A stretch of DNA of 64,000 bases, from assembly GCF_032813545.1 (NCBI RefSeq), contig NZ_CP136514.1, positions 1 through 64,000 of the forward strand, given 5' to 3'. Position 1 is the stretch's first letter. Each line of letters starts with the position of its first letter. The notes beneath the pieces were generated by a model. The model was given only the letters and a program-made list of their open reading frames with translations, was not told the DNA's origin and did not search any database. Position numbers and translations under genes: made by a program. This DNA is from Nodosilinea sp. E11 (GTDB lineage Bacteria; Cyanobacteriota; Cyanobacteriia; Phormidesmidales; Phormidesmidaceae). This document shows, in pieces, positions 53,590-63,230 of the stretch.

Positions 53590-54564
53590 ATGGCTATTAC
53601 CCTCTCCAGCACCGACTACGACGAACTCTGGCAAGCCGCCAATCCCCACCGGGGAGAGAGCGATCGCGAAGATTTAGCCGAAGTGCGAGAGATCGTGCCG
53701 CCGCGTCTGGGGCAGGGCTATGTGCAGCAGATTCAACTGCGGGGTATTGGTCTGAGCCTGTTCGACTACCACCTGCATGAGGATGTATGCCTGATCTCGG
53801 CAACGGACAGCCCAGACAGCTACGAGGTGGGCTTTAACCTCTCCGGCAACCGCAGCGGCAAGCGCACGGGGGAGAACTTTTTGGAGTGGGGCACGCGCCC
53901 CGTTGAGCCACCCCGGCGGCAACTGGACTATGCCAATGACCCCGTACTCAAAGTCGATTTGCACATTGATCCTGACCACGAGATTGGGCAACTGCTGGCC
54001 CATGGCATTGCAAATCTGTCCCCACCTAGCCAACCAGTGGATGCGGGTAGTGCCCCCTGGGTGAATGATATCAATGTGATTACTCCGGCCATGCGGCTCG
54101 TGCTAGAGCAACTCTGGCGCTGCCCGTTTCAGGGCCAGACCCGGCGCATTTTTTTGGAGGCCAAATGTCTGGAGCTAATTGCCCTGAAGCTAGAGCAGTT
54201 GAGCACCGCATCGTCCCAAACCAAAGAGTTAAGGCCCCTCAGTGCCGACGATCGCGATCGCATCTACGCCGCCCAGAAAATTCTCATCGACCAGCTAGAC
54301 AATCCACCCACCCTGCTTGAGCTGGCCCGACGGGTTAACCTCAATGACTACAAGCTCAAGGTGGGCTTTAAGCAGGTGTTTGGTACCACGGTGTTTGGCT
54401 ACCTGCACCAGCACCGCATGGAAACGGCCCGCCACCTGCTCCACAGCCGCCGCTTCAACGTGAAAGAAGTGGCCCAATCCGTAGGCTACGCCAACCAGAG
54501 CCGCTTCGCCGCCGCCTTTCGCAAGCAGTTTGGCGTCAACCCGAAGGCCTATAGCCGGAGTTGA
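53590..54564 (+). CDS. AraC-family regulator of siderophore uptake, module 2
   Basis: 324 residues. The start at 53590 (MAITLSSTDYDELWQAANPH) was chosen because both paralogs begin with the same M(A/P)I(A/T)LS pattern; the longer frame from 53533 would include the Fur-like site. The C-terminal double HTH has LARRVNLNDYKLKVGFKQVF, FGTTVFGYLHQHRM and AQSVGYANQSRFAAAFRKQF. Its sensory domain differs clearly from the other two, so it likely responds to a different siderophore. It is 138 bp upstream of the second receptor. Confidence 0.9.
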   Translation: MAITLSSTDYDELWQAANPHRGESDREDLAEVREIVPPRLGQGYVQQIQLRGIGLSLFDYHLHEDVCLISATDSPDSYEVGFNLSGNRSGKRTGENFLEWGTRPVEPPRRQLDYANDPVLKVDLHIDPDHEIGQLLAHGIANLSPPSQPVDAGSAPWVNDINVITPAMRLVLEQLWRCPFQGQTRRIFLEAKCLELIALKLEQLSTASSQTKELRPLSADDRDRIYAAQKILIDQLDNPPTLLELARRVNLNDYKLKVGFKQVFGTTVFGYLHQHRMETARHLLHSRRFNVKEVAQSVGYANQSRFAAAFRKQFGVNPKAYSRS

Positions 54565-54625
54565 AAAATCCGCCTGAGGCCCAAAACGATCCGCCTTAGG
54601 GCGATCGCGCTCCCCCTTTACCGAT

Positions 54626-54650
54626 ATGTTCTTGAGAATAGTTCCTAGCA
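54626..54650 (+). promoter_or_regulatory. Partial Fur-like motif before the second receptor
   Basis: CTTGAGAATAGTTCCTAGCA near 54631-54650 keeps the TTGAGAAT half of the sites seen upstream of the AraC genes. The second half is weak, so only moderate to low support. Confidence 0.3.
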
Positions 54651-54702
54651 AATGATGGGCATGCCATTCCTTTGCTGCATTCGGTATGAGGAGAGACAGA
54701 CA

Positions 54703-57282
54703 ATGGGTTCACGACAGGTTCAGCGACCGGATCGTCGGATGCTGGTGAGATTGATGGCGGGTGGTGCGATCGCGCTGCCGTTTTGGGCCAATAGTGCGAT
54801 CGCGGCGAGTCTGCTCCCCAGCGAGCCGCCGCCAGCGGCAGGCTTGGAGATGGCCCAGCAAGGGGCGACCCCGATTCAAATTACGGCGGTACGCCTTGAG
54901 TCTACGGAGGCTGGGGTTGAGGTGGTGTTAGAGACGGCGGCGGGGGAGTTGTCGACGCCCACCACTACTACTGCCGGGAATGCGCTGCTGGTCGAAATTC
55001 CCAATGCGGTGCTGCAATTGCCCGGTGGAGAGGCCTTTGAGCAGTTTGGCCCGGCGGCAGGCATTGCCCTGGTCAGCGTCACTGCCCTGCCCGACAATCG
55101 GGTACAGGTGGCGATTACGGGCACCGATGGGCCGCCTACGGTGGCGACCCGCGCCACGGCGGCGGGGCTGACTTTGACCCTACAGCTCGGTACAGCTGGC
55201 TCGACGGCAGCAACCGACCAGGGACTACAGATCGTCGTCAGCGCGACGCGAACAGAAGAAGACCTTCAGGACTTACCGCGATCGGTGACGGTGCTCACCC
55301 GTGACGACATCGAGCAGCAGTCGGCCCTGACCTCTGACTTTCGCGATATTTTAGGCAACTTGGTGCCAGGGTTTGGGCCGCCGCCGAGTGTGGCTACGCC
55401 CCGGTCAATTGTGCAAAACCTGCGGGGGCGCAGCACTACCATTCTGTTTAATGGCATTCCCCTGACCTCAAACTATGGGCTCGATCGCGAGCTGCGCGCC
55501 CTCGACCCCAGCACCGTAGAGCGAGTGGAGGTGGTGCGCGGCCCCACGGCGGTATACGGCAGCCAGGCCACCGGGGGGGTGATCAATATCATCACCCGCG
55601 CCCCGGCCAACACCCCGATGCAGGTGACGATCGCTCCCGAGATCGACGGCAGTTTTCGCAACCTGGGCGACAGCTTTGGCCATGGCTTGCAGCTGGGGGT
55701 GTCGGGCGACGACGGCGAGGTGGACTATGTGTTTTCGCTGCGGCGGCAGCAGACCGGAGCCGCTTTCGATGCCGAGGGCGATCGCATTCCCGAGACCAGC
55801 GGCGGCGGCGTGATCGACGCCACATCCTACGCCTTTTTAGGCTCCATGGGCTACCGCTTCGCCACCGATCAACATCTACGGTTGACCCTCAGCTTCTACG
55901 ATGGCCGCCAAGACACAGCGTTTTTGTCCGATCCGGCGGTGAATCAGGAACCGGGCGTGCAAAAGGCCCGTCCGCTGGCGGTCAACCTGGGGCGAGAGGG
56001 CACCGATCTGGCGGGCGATCGCAGCTTGACCGCCGGGCTAAGCTACAGCCACGACAACCTCTGGGGCAGCCGTCTCCAGGCCAACCTCTACTACCGCGAC
56101 TACACCTCCATCGTCGGCTTTAGCGACTTTCGAGGCGGTTTCTTTGACGTGATTGGCCGTCAGCGGGCCACGGGCGACAAGTGGGGTGCCCAGGTGCAGG
56201 TCGAAACGCCCCTCTGGGATGCCGGTGCCGCCAGCCTGCTGTGGGGGGTGGATTATGTGGATGAGAGCAACGTTGCCCCCTTTGAAATTTTTGACCCGGT
56301 GGCCTTTGATACCCGCAATACGTTGCAAAAGGTGGGCGATCGCACCTTTGTGCCCCCCTACGGCCTAGAGCAATTGGGCCTGTTTGCCCAGGTGCAGTGG
56401 GATGTCAGCGATCGCCTTCGGCTGAGCGGGGGCCTGCGCCACGAGCGCATTGGCCTGCGGGTCAACGACTACGCCACGTTCTTTGGCGATGCCATTACCG
56501 GCGGCAATCAGAATTTTGATGCCACGGTGTTCAACCTGGGCACCAGCTACGATATCACCCCCGAACTCACCGCCTTTGCCAGCTTTGCCCAGGGCTTTTC
56601 GGTCCCCACCTTTGGCGGAGTGCTGCGCAGCCCACCCGCTGGGTTTGTCAATGTGGGCGATAGCCTGCGTCTGACCGAACCGGTGACGGTAAACAACTAC
56701 GAAATTGGCCTGCGAGGCAACTGGCCTGGTGTGCAGACCTCCCTAGCCGCTTTCTACAACACCTCTGCCCTGGGCGAAGACTATGCCTTTGTCGGCGGCG
56801 TTTCCCAACTGGTGCGTGCTCCGGAGCGCATTTATGGGGTAGAGGCCACGGTAGATTGGCAACTAGCGAATACCTGGAGCCTAGGGGGCACCCTGGGCTG
56901 GACGGAGGGGGAAAACGACGAAAATGATACGGGCGATTATCTACCGATCTCAACCTTTCGCATTCAACCCCTGAAGCTCACCGCCTACCTGGAGAACGAA
57001 ACTCTGCCCGGCTGGCGCAATCGCATTCAGGCGCTGTACTCGGGCAGCCGCGATCGCGCCTTTAGCCAGGGGGTCGACGATGTCGGCATCACAGACTATT
57101 TTGTGGTGGATTTGGTTAGCCAGGTGGCGGTAGGGCCAGGCACCCTGCAAGTAGGTGTGCAAAACCTGTTTAACACTCAGTACTTTCCGGCGCAGTCTCA
57201 GTTTCTCAGAGGCTTTAACGAAACCTTTAACGCCGCAGGATCGGGCCGCACCTTCCGCGTTGGCTACCGGGTGCAGTTCTAA
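54703..57282 (+). CDS. TonB-dependent receptor with AMIN domain, module 2
   Basis: 859 residues. The ATG at 54703 has GAGGAG 10 nt upstream. The signal peptide includes MAGGAIALPFWANSAIA, then the AMIN domain (about 45-150; IQITAVRLESTEAGVEVVLE, LQLPGGEAFEQFGPAAG), the plug (about 165-290; VVSATRTEEDLQDLPRSVTV, VEVVRGPTAVYGSQATGGVI) and a barrel ending RTFRVGYRVQF. It is closely related to the first receptor over its full length, suggesting tandem duplication. It imports a ferric chelate; the type cannot be read from sequence. Confidence 0.93.
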   Translation: MGSRQVQRPDRRMLVRLMAGGAIALPFWANSAIAASLLPSEPPPAAGLEMAQQGATPIQITAVRLESTEAGVEVVLETAAGELSTPTTTTAGNALLVEIPNAVLQLPGGEAFEQFGPAAGIALVSVTALPDNRVQVAITGTDGPPTVATRATAAGLTLTLQLGTAGSTAATDQGLQIVVSATRTEEDLQDLPRSVTVLTRDDIEQQSALTSDFRDILGNLVPGFGPPPSVATPRSIVQNLRGRSTTILFNGIPLTSNYGLDRELRALDPSTVERVEVVRGPTAVYGSQATGGVINIITRAPANTPMQVTIAPEIDGSFRNLGDSFGHGLQLGVSGDDGEVDYVFSLRRQQTGAAFDAEGDRIPETSGGGVIDATSYAFLGSMGYRFATDQHLRLTLSFYDGRQDTAFLSDPAVNQEPGVQKARPLAVNLGREGTDLAGDRSLTAGLSYSHDNLWGSRLQANLYYRDYTSIVGFSDFRGGFFDVIGRQRATGDKWGAQVQVETPLWDAGAASLLWGVDYVDESNVAPFEIFDPVAFDTRNTLQKVGDRTFVPPYGLEQLGLFAQVQWDVSDRLRLSGGLRHERIGLRVNDYATFFGDAITGGNQNFDATVFNLGTSYDITPELTAFASFAQGFSVPTFGGVLRSPPAGFVNVGDSLRLTEPVTVNNYEIGLRGNWPGVQTSLAAFYNTSALGEDYAFVGGVSQLVRAPERIYGVEATVDWQLANTWSLGGTLGWTEGENDENDTGDYLPISTFRIQPLKLTAYLENETLPGWRNRIQALYSGSRDRAFSQGVDDVGITDYFVVDLVSQVAVGPGTLQVGVQNLFNTQYFPAQSQFLRGFNETFNAAGSGRTFRVGYRVQF

Positions 57283-57291
57283 GCCGTTCGC

Positions 57292-57359
57292 AGAAACCCG
57301 GTTTCTATGGCGCGGTTGACCACCCATCTCAGTGCATGCGCCGCAGAAACCGGGTTTCT
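57292..57359. repeat. Pair of 15-bp palindromic repeats
   Basis: AGAAACCCGGTTTCT at 57292-57306 and AGAAACCGGGTTTCT at 57345-57359, both near-perfect palindromes, separated by 38 bp, between receptor and binding-protein genes. Palindromes of this type are dispersed in many cyanobacterial genomes. The start at 57394 was chosen to leave them outside the gene. Confidence 0.65.
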
Positions 57360-57393
57360 CACTTGCCCTAGCGATTTCAGCCCAACGATAACT

Positions 57394-58377
57394 ATGCCGA
57401 CCCCCACATCTACCCAACCCCCGCACCGCAGACGATTCTATAATCGCTGCTCGCCGTTGGCCCTAGCCATGGGGCTGTGGCTCACTGCCTGCCAGTCGCC
57501 CCCCACAGAGCAGGTAACCACCCCAGCCCCGGCTATTGCCCTAGCCGATGTCTCGGGGACAACGGTAACCCTGCCCCAGCCCGCCGAGCGCATTGTCTGC
57601 CTGCACCTGAGCTGCCTAGACATTCTGGCTGAGCTAGATCTTGTGCCCCTGGCGGTGGGGCATCCACGGCTGGCTGACTGGGCCAAAAGCCCGATTTACT
57701 TTGGTGAGGCGGCCTCGCAGATTGCTATTGTCGGTGGCCCAGAGCCCAACCTCGAAGCGCTGCTGGGTCTGCGCCCCGATCTGATCATCGGCTACCGGGG
57801 GCAGGTCGATGGCCTGCGGGCCACCCTGGCCCCGATTGCGCCACTGTTTTTGTTGGAAGTGAGCAGTACTAAGCAGGCGATCGCCAATCTGCACCAGGTC
57901 GGTCAACTCACCGATCGCGCCGCCGCCGCTGAAGCCGCCGCCCAAACCTTTCGCGATCGCCTGGCGATTCACCAAACCCAGGCTCAACGCGATCGCACCG
58001 TGCTGGTCACCAACGGCACCCAGGGCACCTTCTATGTCGCCACCCGCGAATCGTTAGTGGGCTCTACTCTGGCAGACCTGGTGGATTATCCCTGGGCCTT
58101 AGGCGATCGCACCCCCAGCGCCATCAACTGGGCCGTGTTTTCCACCGAGCACATTCTCCAGGTTGATCCAGACGTGATTTTTGTGCTGGTGCCAGACCCC
58201 GCACCCGACCAGGTGGCAGGCCTAGCCCAAGATGCCGTTTGGGGCAACCTAACAGCAGTGAAAGCTGGGCAACTCTACGCGCTGAGCGACGCCGAGGTGG
58301 GCGGGCTGACCAGCGGCACTCGCTCCCTTAGCCATCTCTTGGATGCGATCATGGCCCACCTGACACCCGATACCTAG
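57394..58377 (+). CDS. Iron-siderophore/cobalamin-type ABC substrate-binding lipoprotein, module 2
   Basis: 327 residues from ATG at 57394. Basic N-terminus, then lipobox MGLWLTAC near residue 28-35. The periplasmic-binding fold has TVTLPQPAERIVCLHLSCLD, EALLGLRPDLIIGYRG and a C-terminal AVKAGQLYALSDAEVGGL. It is only distantly related to the binding proteins of modules 1 and 3 and is closer to the BtuF/FecB-like group with no Cys pair. It lies directly after the second receptor. Confidence 0.88.
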   Translation: MPTPTSTQPPHRRRFYNRCSPLALAMGLWLTACQSPPTEQVTTPAPAIALADVSGTTVTLPQPAERIVCLHLSCLDILAELDLVPLAVGHPRLADWAKSPIYFGEAASQIAIVGGPEPNLEALLGLRPDLIIGYRGQVDGLRATLAPIAPLFLLEVSSTKQAIANLHQVGQLTDRAAAAEAAAQTFRDRLAIHQTQAQRDRTVLVTNGTQGTFYVATRESLVGSTLADLVDYPWALGDRTPSAINWAVFSTEHILQVDPDVIFVLVPDPAPDQVAGLAQDAVWGNLTAVKAGQLYALSDAEVGGLTSGTRSLSHLLDAIMAHLTPDT

Positions 58378-58394
58378 CACCCACTCTCTTAGTA

Positions 58395-58416
58395 TTGAGA
58401 ACCATTGCCAATTGAG
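58395..58416 (+). promoter_or_regulatory. Fur-box-like site before the third AraC gene
   Basis: TTGAGAACCATTGCCAATTG shares the TTGAGAAnnATT pattern with the other sites. It lies 130 bp before the AraC start. Confidence 0.4.
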
Positions 58417-58545
58417 GGTAAGATTATTCAATCCTCTCTGACATCTAATGCCTTAGATGTAGGTTGCCAGGGGGATGCCTTAAGGGGAGCCATAGGGCTT
58501 TTGGGCATCCCTCTTTTTTGCTATACCGCTGTTCTACCCGTTGTC

Positions 58546-59478
58546 ATGCCCATTACCCTTTCTCAAACCGACTACGCAAACTGGCTCGACGAGGCTACCG
58601 CCACAGAGGGCGACGAGAGGGCTGATCCTACCGTTTTGGGGCAAAGGCAACAGCGCTATGTGGCACTCCGCGAGGGGATCGATCTCTGTATTGAAGACCG
58701 CTGGCTCAAGAGTGATTTAGAGATCAAGCACTGCGATCGCGAACACCCCCTAGAGTTCACCTTTGAGCAGGTGCAGACCGGCGGTAAACGCAGCCAGCAC
58801 TACGACTTTTTTGGCAGTGGGTTGGCCCCAGCCGAACTCTGGCGGGTTCCTGGTAATCGACGGATTGTCAGCATAAACGTTCATATCGAGCCGCACATCT
58901 TCCAACAGTGGAGTGGGGAAACGTGCGACGATCTCCCAGACCTGTTGCGCCCTGCCGATCAGCGCTACTTTGAGCGTTCTGGAACTCCGACGGCGGCGAT
59001 GCAGATGGCGGTGCAAGCGATTTTGCACTGCCCGTTTCAAGGGTTGACCCAGCGGCTCTACCTGGAGAGCAAGGTGTGGGAGCTGATGGCGCTGCTGATT
59101 GAAGACCTCAAAACAACACCTAACAGCTTCAGCCCACCGACCCTCAAACCCGACGATGTGGAGCGCATCCACTACGCCAGCAAGCTGTTGTGCCGCCAGA
59201 TCACCCAGCCCCCGTCGCTGATGGAGTTAGCCCGCGCTGTCGGCATCAACGACCACAAGCTCAAAGTGGGCTTTCGCCAAGTGTTTGGCACCACTGTATT
59301 TGGCTACCTGCATGAGCACCGCATGGAGCGATCGCGCCAGCTACTCGAAGCGGGCGATCTCAGCGTCACCGCCGCTGCCGAGGCCGTAGGCTTTGCCAGC
59401 CGGGGCCACTTCGCCGCCGCCTTTCGCCGCAAGTATGGGGTGAATCCGGGGGTGTATGCGCGGGAGAGAAGGGCGTAA
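58546..59478 (+). CDS. AraC-family regulator of siderophore uptake, module 3
   Basis: 310 residues from ATG at 58546 (MPITLSQTDYANWLDEAT), chosen by homology with the two paralogs; a longer frame from 58405 overlaps the Fur-like site region. The C-terminal HTHs read LARAVGINDHKLKVGFRQVF, FGTTVFGYLHEHRM and AEAVGFASRGHFAAAFRRKY. It is closer to module 1 than module 2 in its sensory part (EHPLEFTF, HYDFFGSGLA). It precedes the third receptor by 153 bp. Confidence 0.9.
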   Translation: MPITLSQTDYANWLDEATATEGDERADPTVLGQRQQRYVALREGIDLCIEDRWLKSDLEIKHCDREHPLEFTFEQVQTGGKRSQHYDFFGSGLAPAELWRVPGNRRIVSINVHIEPHIFQQWSGETCDDLPDLLRPADQRYFERSGTPTAAMQMAVQAILHCPFQGLTQRLYLESKVWELMALLIEDLKTTPNSFSPPTLKPDDVERIHYASKLLCRQITQPPSLMELARAVGINDHKLKVGFRQVFGTTVFGYLHEHRMERSRQLLEAGDLSVTAAAEAVGFASRGHFAAAFRRKYGVNPGVYARERRA

Positions 59479-59556
59479 AAACTCCGGGGTGCGATCGCAA
59501 AAACTCCGCCTAGGGATCATTTCTCGTTTTAGCGGCTCTCACTGCCCTGTATCTTG

Positions 59557-59575
59557 TTGAGAAGCATTCTTGATT
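59557..59575 (+). promoter_or_regulatory. Fur-box-like site before the third receptor
   Basis: TTGAGAAGCATTCTTGATT, 57 bp before the receptor start, again with TTGAGAAnnATT. This is the best of the sites for direct control of a receptor gene. Confidence 0.45.
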
Positions 59576-59631
59576 GCCTTGAGGCCATGGGCGGCTAGGG
59601 CATTGTTCTCAACGATTTGACAGGTGGTGTG

Positions 59632-62121
59632 ATGGGCGTTCGATTGCAGCGGTTGGTGTGGTTGGCTGGCTGGCTGGCGTTAGTGCCGATGGCGGCGCAG
59701 GCGGAAACGGCGTTGTCTTTACAGGATATTGCCCAGCCCAGTGGCCAGGCGGCGGATCTGGATCTGGCCCAGGGGTTGACGCAGATTACCGGCGTGCGGG
59801 TAGAGGCCGAGGGTGAGGGGCTACGGCTGGTGCTCGATGCCGAAAGGGGGCTGGGAGAACTCACGACTGCGGTGGTGGGCAGTGCGCTGGTGGCTGAGAT
59901 TCCCAATGCGGTGCTGGCCTTGCCCGGGGGGGAGAGTTTTGAGCAGTTTGGCCCCACTGAGGGCATTGCCTTGGTGAGCGTGACTAATGAACCTGGGAAT
60001 CGGGTGCGGGTAGAGATCACCGGTAGCGACGGGCCGCCTGCGGTGAATGTGAGCACTGGGGCCGCTGGGCTGGTGCTGGGGATTGCGCCCGGTGTGGGCT
60101 TGGCCGGTGGAGAGGATGAGGTCATCCGCATTGGGGTGACGGGGGAGGGCGATGAGGGCTATGCGCCCCGCAATGCTACGTCGGCTACCCGTACTGATAC
60201 ACCTCTGCGCGACATTCCCCAATCGATTCAGGTGATTCCGCGTCAGGTGATTGAAGATCAGCAAGTGATTCGTTTAGATGAAGCCGTCCGCAATGTGAGT
60301 GGTGTGAGCCAGGGAGATGGGTTTGCAGGAACGCTTGATCGCTTTACGATTCGTGGATTTTCCCAGCTTTCATCACTTCGCAATGGCTTTTTAGAAGAAA
60401 ACATTGGGTTTCGAGATCCAGCTAACCTTGAACGGATTGAAGTGCTTAAAGGGCCTGCCTCAGTGTTGTATGGCAGCCTAGAGCCTGGAGGGATTATTAG
60501 TGTAATTACTGAACAACCCTTGGCTGAGCCACGTTATTCCGGAGAACTACTTGTAGGCAATGGCACCTTCATTCGTTCAGCCATTGACCTGACAGGTCCG
60601 CTAAGCTCCGATGACAGCCTAGGCTACCGACTGAATGTTGCCTATGAAACGTCAGAGGGATTTCGAGGATTTGATCAAGGCGTTGAGCGAATTTTTGTTG
60701 CGCCTGTATTCGCATGGCAGATTAGTGATGCGAGTCGTTTAGTGGTTGATCTTGAGTATTTACACGATGAGCGCCCCTTCGACAGTGGCCCCGTCGCCAA
60801 TGGCGATCGGGTGGCTGATTTACCAAGAAATCGGGTTCTAGGTGAACTGAACGATGTGAGAGAAGTCGAGGAATTTAGAGTTGGGTACTTATTTGAACAT
60901 CAGTTCAACGAGAACCTCAGGCTTCGCAATGGATTTCGCTATAACTCTGGTGACAGCTTTGATTTGGCATTTCGCCCAGTCACATTGGATGAAGAAACAG
61001 GCATTCTGTCGCGGAATGTGAGATCAAATGATGATTACCTGGAAAACTATGCGACTCAAACGAATCTAATTGGCGAGTTTTCGACTGGATCAATCGATCA
61101 TACACTGTTGTTAGGATTCGATTTCAATCGTCGGACTAATATCGGGACACAGAGTCGATTGCCACTCGGAAATACACCTAGTATCAATATTTTTGATCCA
61201 GAATATGGCTTGATTGCCACACCCAATGTACCTGAGCTAACTAATGTGGTGCGAGACGGTTCTGATCGAACGGATATCTTTGGCTTTTATGTGCAAGACC
61301 AAATTGAAATTCTAGACAATTTGAATCTCCTAGTCGGTGGTCGCTTTGATATCGTGGAGCAACAAAGTTTTACTCACGATACGGGTGAATCATCTGGTCG
61401 ATCTGACGCAGCTTTTAGTCCCAGAATCGGAATTTTGTATCAACCCATTGAGCCAATTTCACTCTATGCCAGCTATAGTCGCTCTTTTGCGCCCAACTTT
61501 GGGACTGCTGCAAACGGTTCTTTCCTAGAACCAGAGCGAGGAACTCAATACGAAATTGGCATGAGGGGAGAAATTACCAACAACCTCGCTGTGACGCTGG
61601 CAGCGTATGAAGTGACCAAAACCAATATTGCTACCACTGACCCCAACAATGATGCCTTTAGTATTTCGGCTGGAGAACAGCGGAGCCGAGGTATAGAGCT
61701 AGATGTTTTAGGACAAGTTCTTCCAGGATGGAACATTATCGCGGCTTACACCTATACTGATGCCCAAGTCACGGAAAGTAATGATTTTGAATCGGGAAAC
61801 TTTGTGCAAAATGTTCCTAGAAACAGTGCTAGCCTCTGGACAACCTATGAAATTCAAAGCGGCACATTGGAGGGGTTAGGATTTGGCCTAGGGCTATTCT
61901 ACGTTGGTGAAAGACAAGGGGATCTCGACAATAGCTTTAGACTAGATAGCTACTTACGGACAGATGCTGCTTTATATTACCGACGCGATCGCTGGAGAGC
62001 CGTCCTCAATATCAAAAACCTGTTTGATCGGAGTTACATTGAAGGTTCGGAATTTGGTCGAACCGAAATAACCGTTGGTACGCCGTTTACCATCATTGGC
62101 AGCATTGCGGTGGAATTTTAA
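59632..62121 (+). CDS. TonB-dependent siderophore receptor with AMIN domain, module 3 (chimeric)
   Basis: 829 residues. The signal peptide LAGWLALVPMAAQAE and AMIN domain (about 45-150; ITGVRVEAEGEGLRLVLDA, LALPGGESFEQFGPTEG) match the second receptor. The plug and barrel do not: RTDTPLRDIPQSIQVIPRQV, RFTIRGFSQL, ERIEVLKGPASVLYGSLEPG are of the FhuA/FoxA hydroxamate-receptor type. The barrel ends in GSIAVEF. From about 60200 the DNA is visibly AT-richer with few HIP1 sites, so the gene looks like a local N-terminus joined to an imported receptor. It probably takes up a hydroxamate-type ferric siderophore. Confidence 0.92.
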   Translation: MGVRLQRLVWLAGWLALVPMAAQAETALSLQDIAQPSGQAADLDLAQGLTQITGVRVEAEGEGLRLVLDAERGLGELTTAVVGSALVAEIPNAVLALPGGESFEQFGPTEGIALVSVTNEPGNRVRVEITGSDGPPAVNVSTGAAGLVLGIAPGVGLAGGEDEVIRIGVTGEGDEGYAPRNATSATRTDTPLRDIPQSIQVIPRQVIEDQQVIRLDEAVRNVSGVSQGDGFAGTLDRFTIRGFSQLSSLRNGFLEENIGFRDPANLERIEVLKGPASVLYGSLEPGGIISVITEQPLAEPRYSGELLVGNGTFIRSAIDLTGPLSSDDSLGYRLNVAYETSEGFRGFDQGVERIFVAPVFAWQISDASRLVVDLEYLHDERPFDSGPVANGDRVADLPRNRVLGELNDVREVEEFRVGYLFEHQFNENLRLRNGFRYNSGDSFDLAFRPVTLDEETGILSRNVRSNDDYLENYATQTNLIGEFSTGSIDHTLLLGFDFNRRTNIGTQSRLPLGNTPSINIFDPEYGLIATPNVPELTNVVRDGSDRTDIFGFYVQDQIEILDNLNLLVGGRFDIVEQQSFTHDTGESSGRSDAAFSPRIGILYQPIEPISLYASYSRSFAPNFGTAANGSFLEPERGTQYEIGMRGEITNNLAVTLAAYEVTKTNIATTDPNNDAFSISAGEQRSRGIELDVLGQVLPGWNIIAAYTYTDAQVTESNDFESGNFVQNVPRNSASLWTTYEIQSGTLEGLGFGLGLFYVGERQGDLDNSFRLDSYLRTDAALYYRRDRWRAVLNIKNLFDRSYIEGSEFGRTEITVGTPFTIIGSIAVEF

Positions 62122-62235
62122 GGACTTGCAGAGTAGGGACTCGCAGGCTAATCACATGCCAACCAATTCTCTGTAATCCTTTCACATTCATTACTTGATT
62201 GACCTTTTGTTTGAACGCTCCTTCGTGATCAAATA

Positions 62236-63228
62236 ATGCTCCAACAATTTGCATGGCCCCTTCCTTCACTGTCTCGGTTTCTCCAGATTTTGCTCTTGGC
62301 AATCGTCACTTTTTGCTTGACGGTTGCCTGTGGCAGATCAGAGTTCCACAGTTCGACATCATCAGATTGTCGACTGATCCAACACGCCCTTGGTGAAACC
62401 TGTGTTCCACTGCATCCACAGCGAATTATTCCAACTGGATCGGGTATATTTGATAATCTTTTAGCCTTGGGAATTGAACCAATTGCTACTGTTTCTACCT
62501 TTGTTGACTCACCTCACTTGCAAGCAAAGATAAAAGAATATCCCAATATTGGCCTAGACGGTGAACCCAGTATAGAAAAGATTCTGGCGATGAAGCCCGA
62601 TCTAATTATTGGTGATATCTATAACGAAAGCATCTATCATCAACTTTCTCAAATTGCACCAACGGTATTGTTACCCTTTACCCATAGCGGAGACTGGAAA
62701 ACCTTTTTTGGGTTAACGGGCGATGCAGTCGGAAAACCCGAGGCAGCCCAACAAGTGATAGATGATTATTACAAACGCTTGGACACCTTTAAGCAACAAA
62801 TGGGCGATCGCCTCAGCCAAACAGAAGTGTCCATTGTTTATGTTTATCCTGATACTATTACTGTGTACACCACAGCCGGTTTCAACGGAACCATTCTTCA
62901 GGATGCTGGGTTGGCTCGTCCACCCGCTCAGAATCTTGATGCAACTGCCACCCAGCAAAGAGATAGCTCAAGTCCAATTCAGTACCGGATTTCAAAAGAA
63001 GTGCTGCATGAGGCCGATGGTGATGTCATCTTTGTGATTTCAACCCATGGCACTCCAGGCGTTACCGAAAGGCTTGATCGCTTAACAGCAGATCCGCTTT
63101 GGGCAAAGTTAAAGGCTGTGCAGCAAGGCAGAGTCTATGAAGTGCCGGATTATTGGATCGGCAGCGGCCCGATCGCCGCCAATGCCGTGATTGATGATCT
63201 GTTCAAATACTTGCTAGAGCCCTCTTAG
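62236..63228 (+). CDS. Iron-siderophore ABC substrate-binding lipoprotein, module 3
   Basis: 330 residues. Hydrophobic start with lipobox FCLTVAC near 25-31, then SDCRLIQHALGETCVPLHPQ (Cys pair as in module 1), EKILAMKPDLIIGDIY and LKAVQQGRVYEVPDYWIGSG. Homologous to the module 1 protein but AT-richer, like the barrel of the adjacent receptor; the last 30 codons are GC-rich again. It ends 2 bp before the DUF1636 gene, so the two are co-transcribed. Confidence 0.9.
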   Translation: MLQQFAWPLPSLSRFLQILLLAIVTFCLTVACGRSEFHSSTSSDCRLIQHALGETCVPLHPQRIIPTGSGIFDNLLALGIEPIATVSTFVDSPHLQAKIKEYPNIGLDGEPSIEKILAMKPDLIIGDIYNESIYHQLSQIAPTVLLPFTHSGDWKTFFGLTGDAVGKPEAAQQVIDDYYKRLDTFKQQMGDRLSQTEVSIVYVYPDTITVYTTAGFNGTILQDAGLARPPAQNLDATATQQRDSSSPIQYRISKEVLHEADGDVIFVISTHGTPGVTERLDRLTADPLWAKLKAVQQGRVYEVPDYWIGSGPIAANAVIDDLFKYLLEPS

Positions 63229-63230
63229 CC

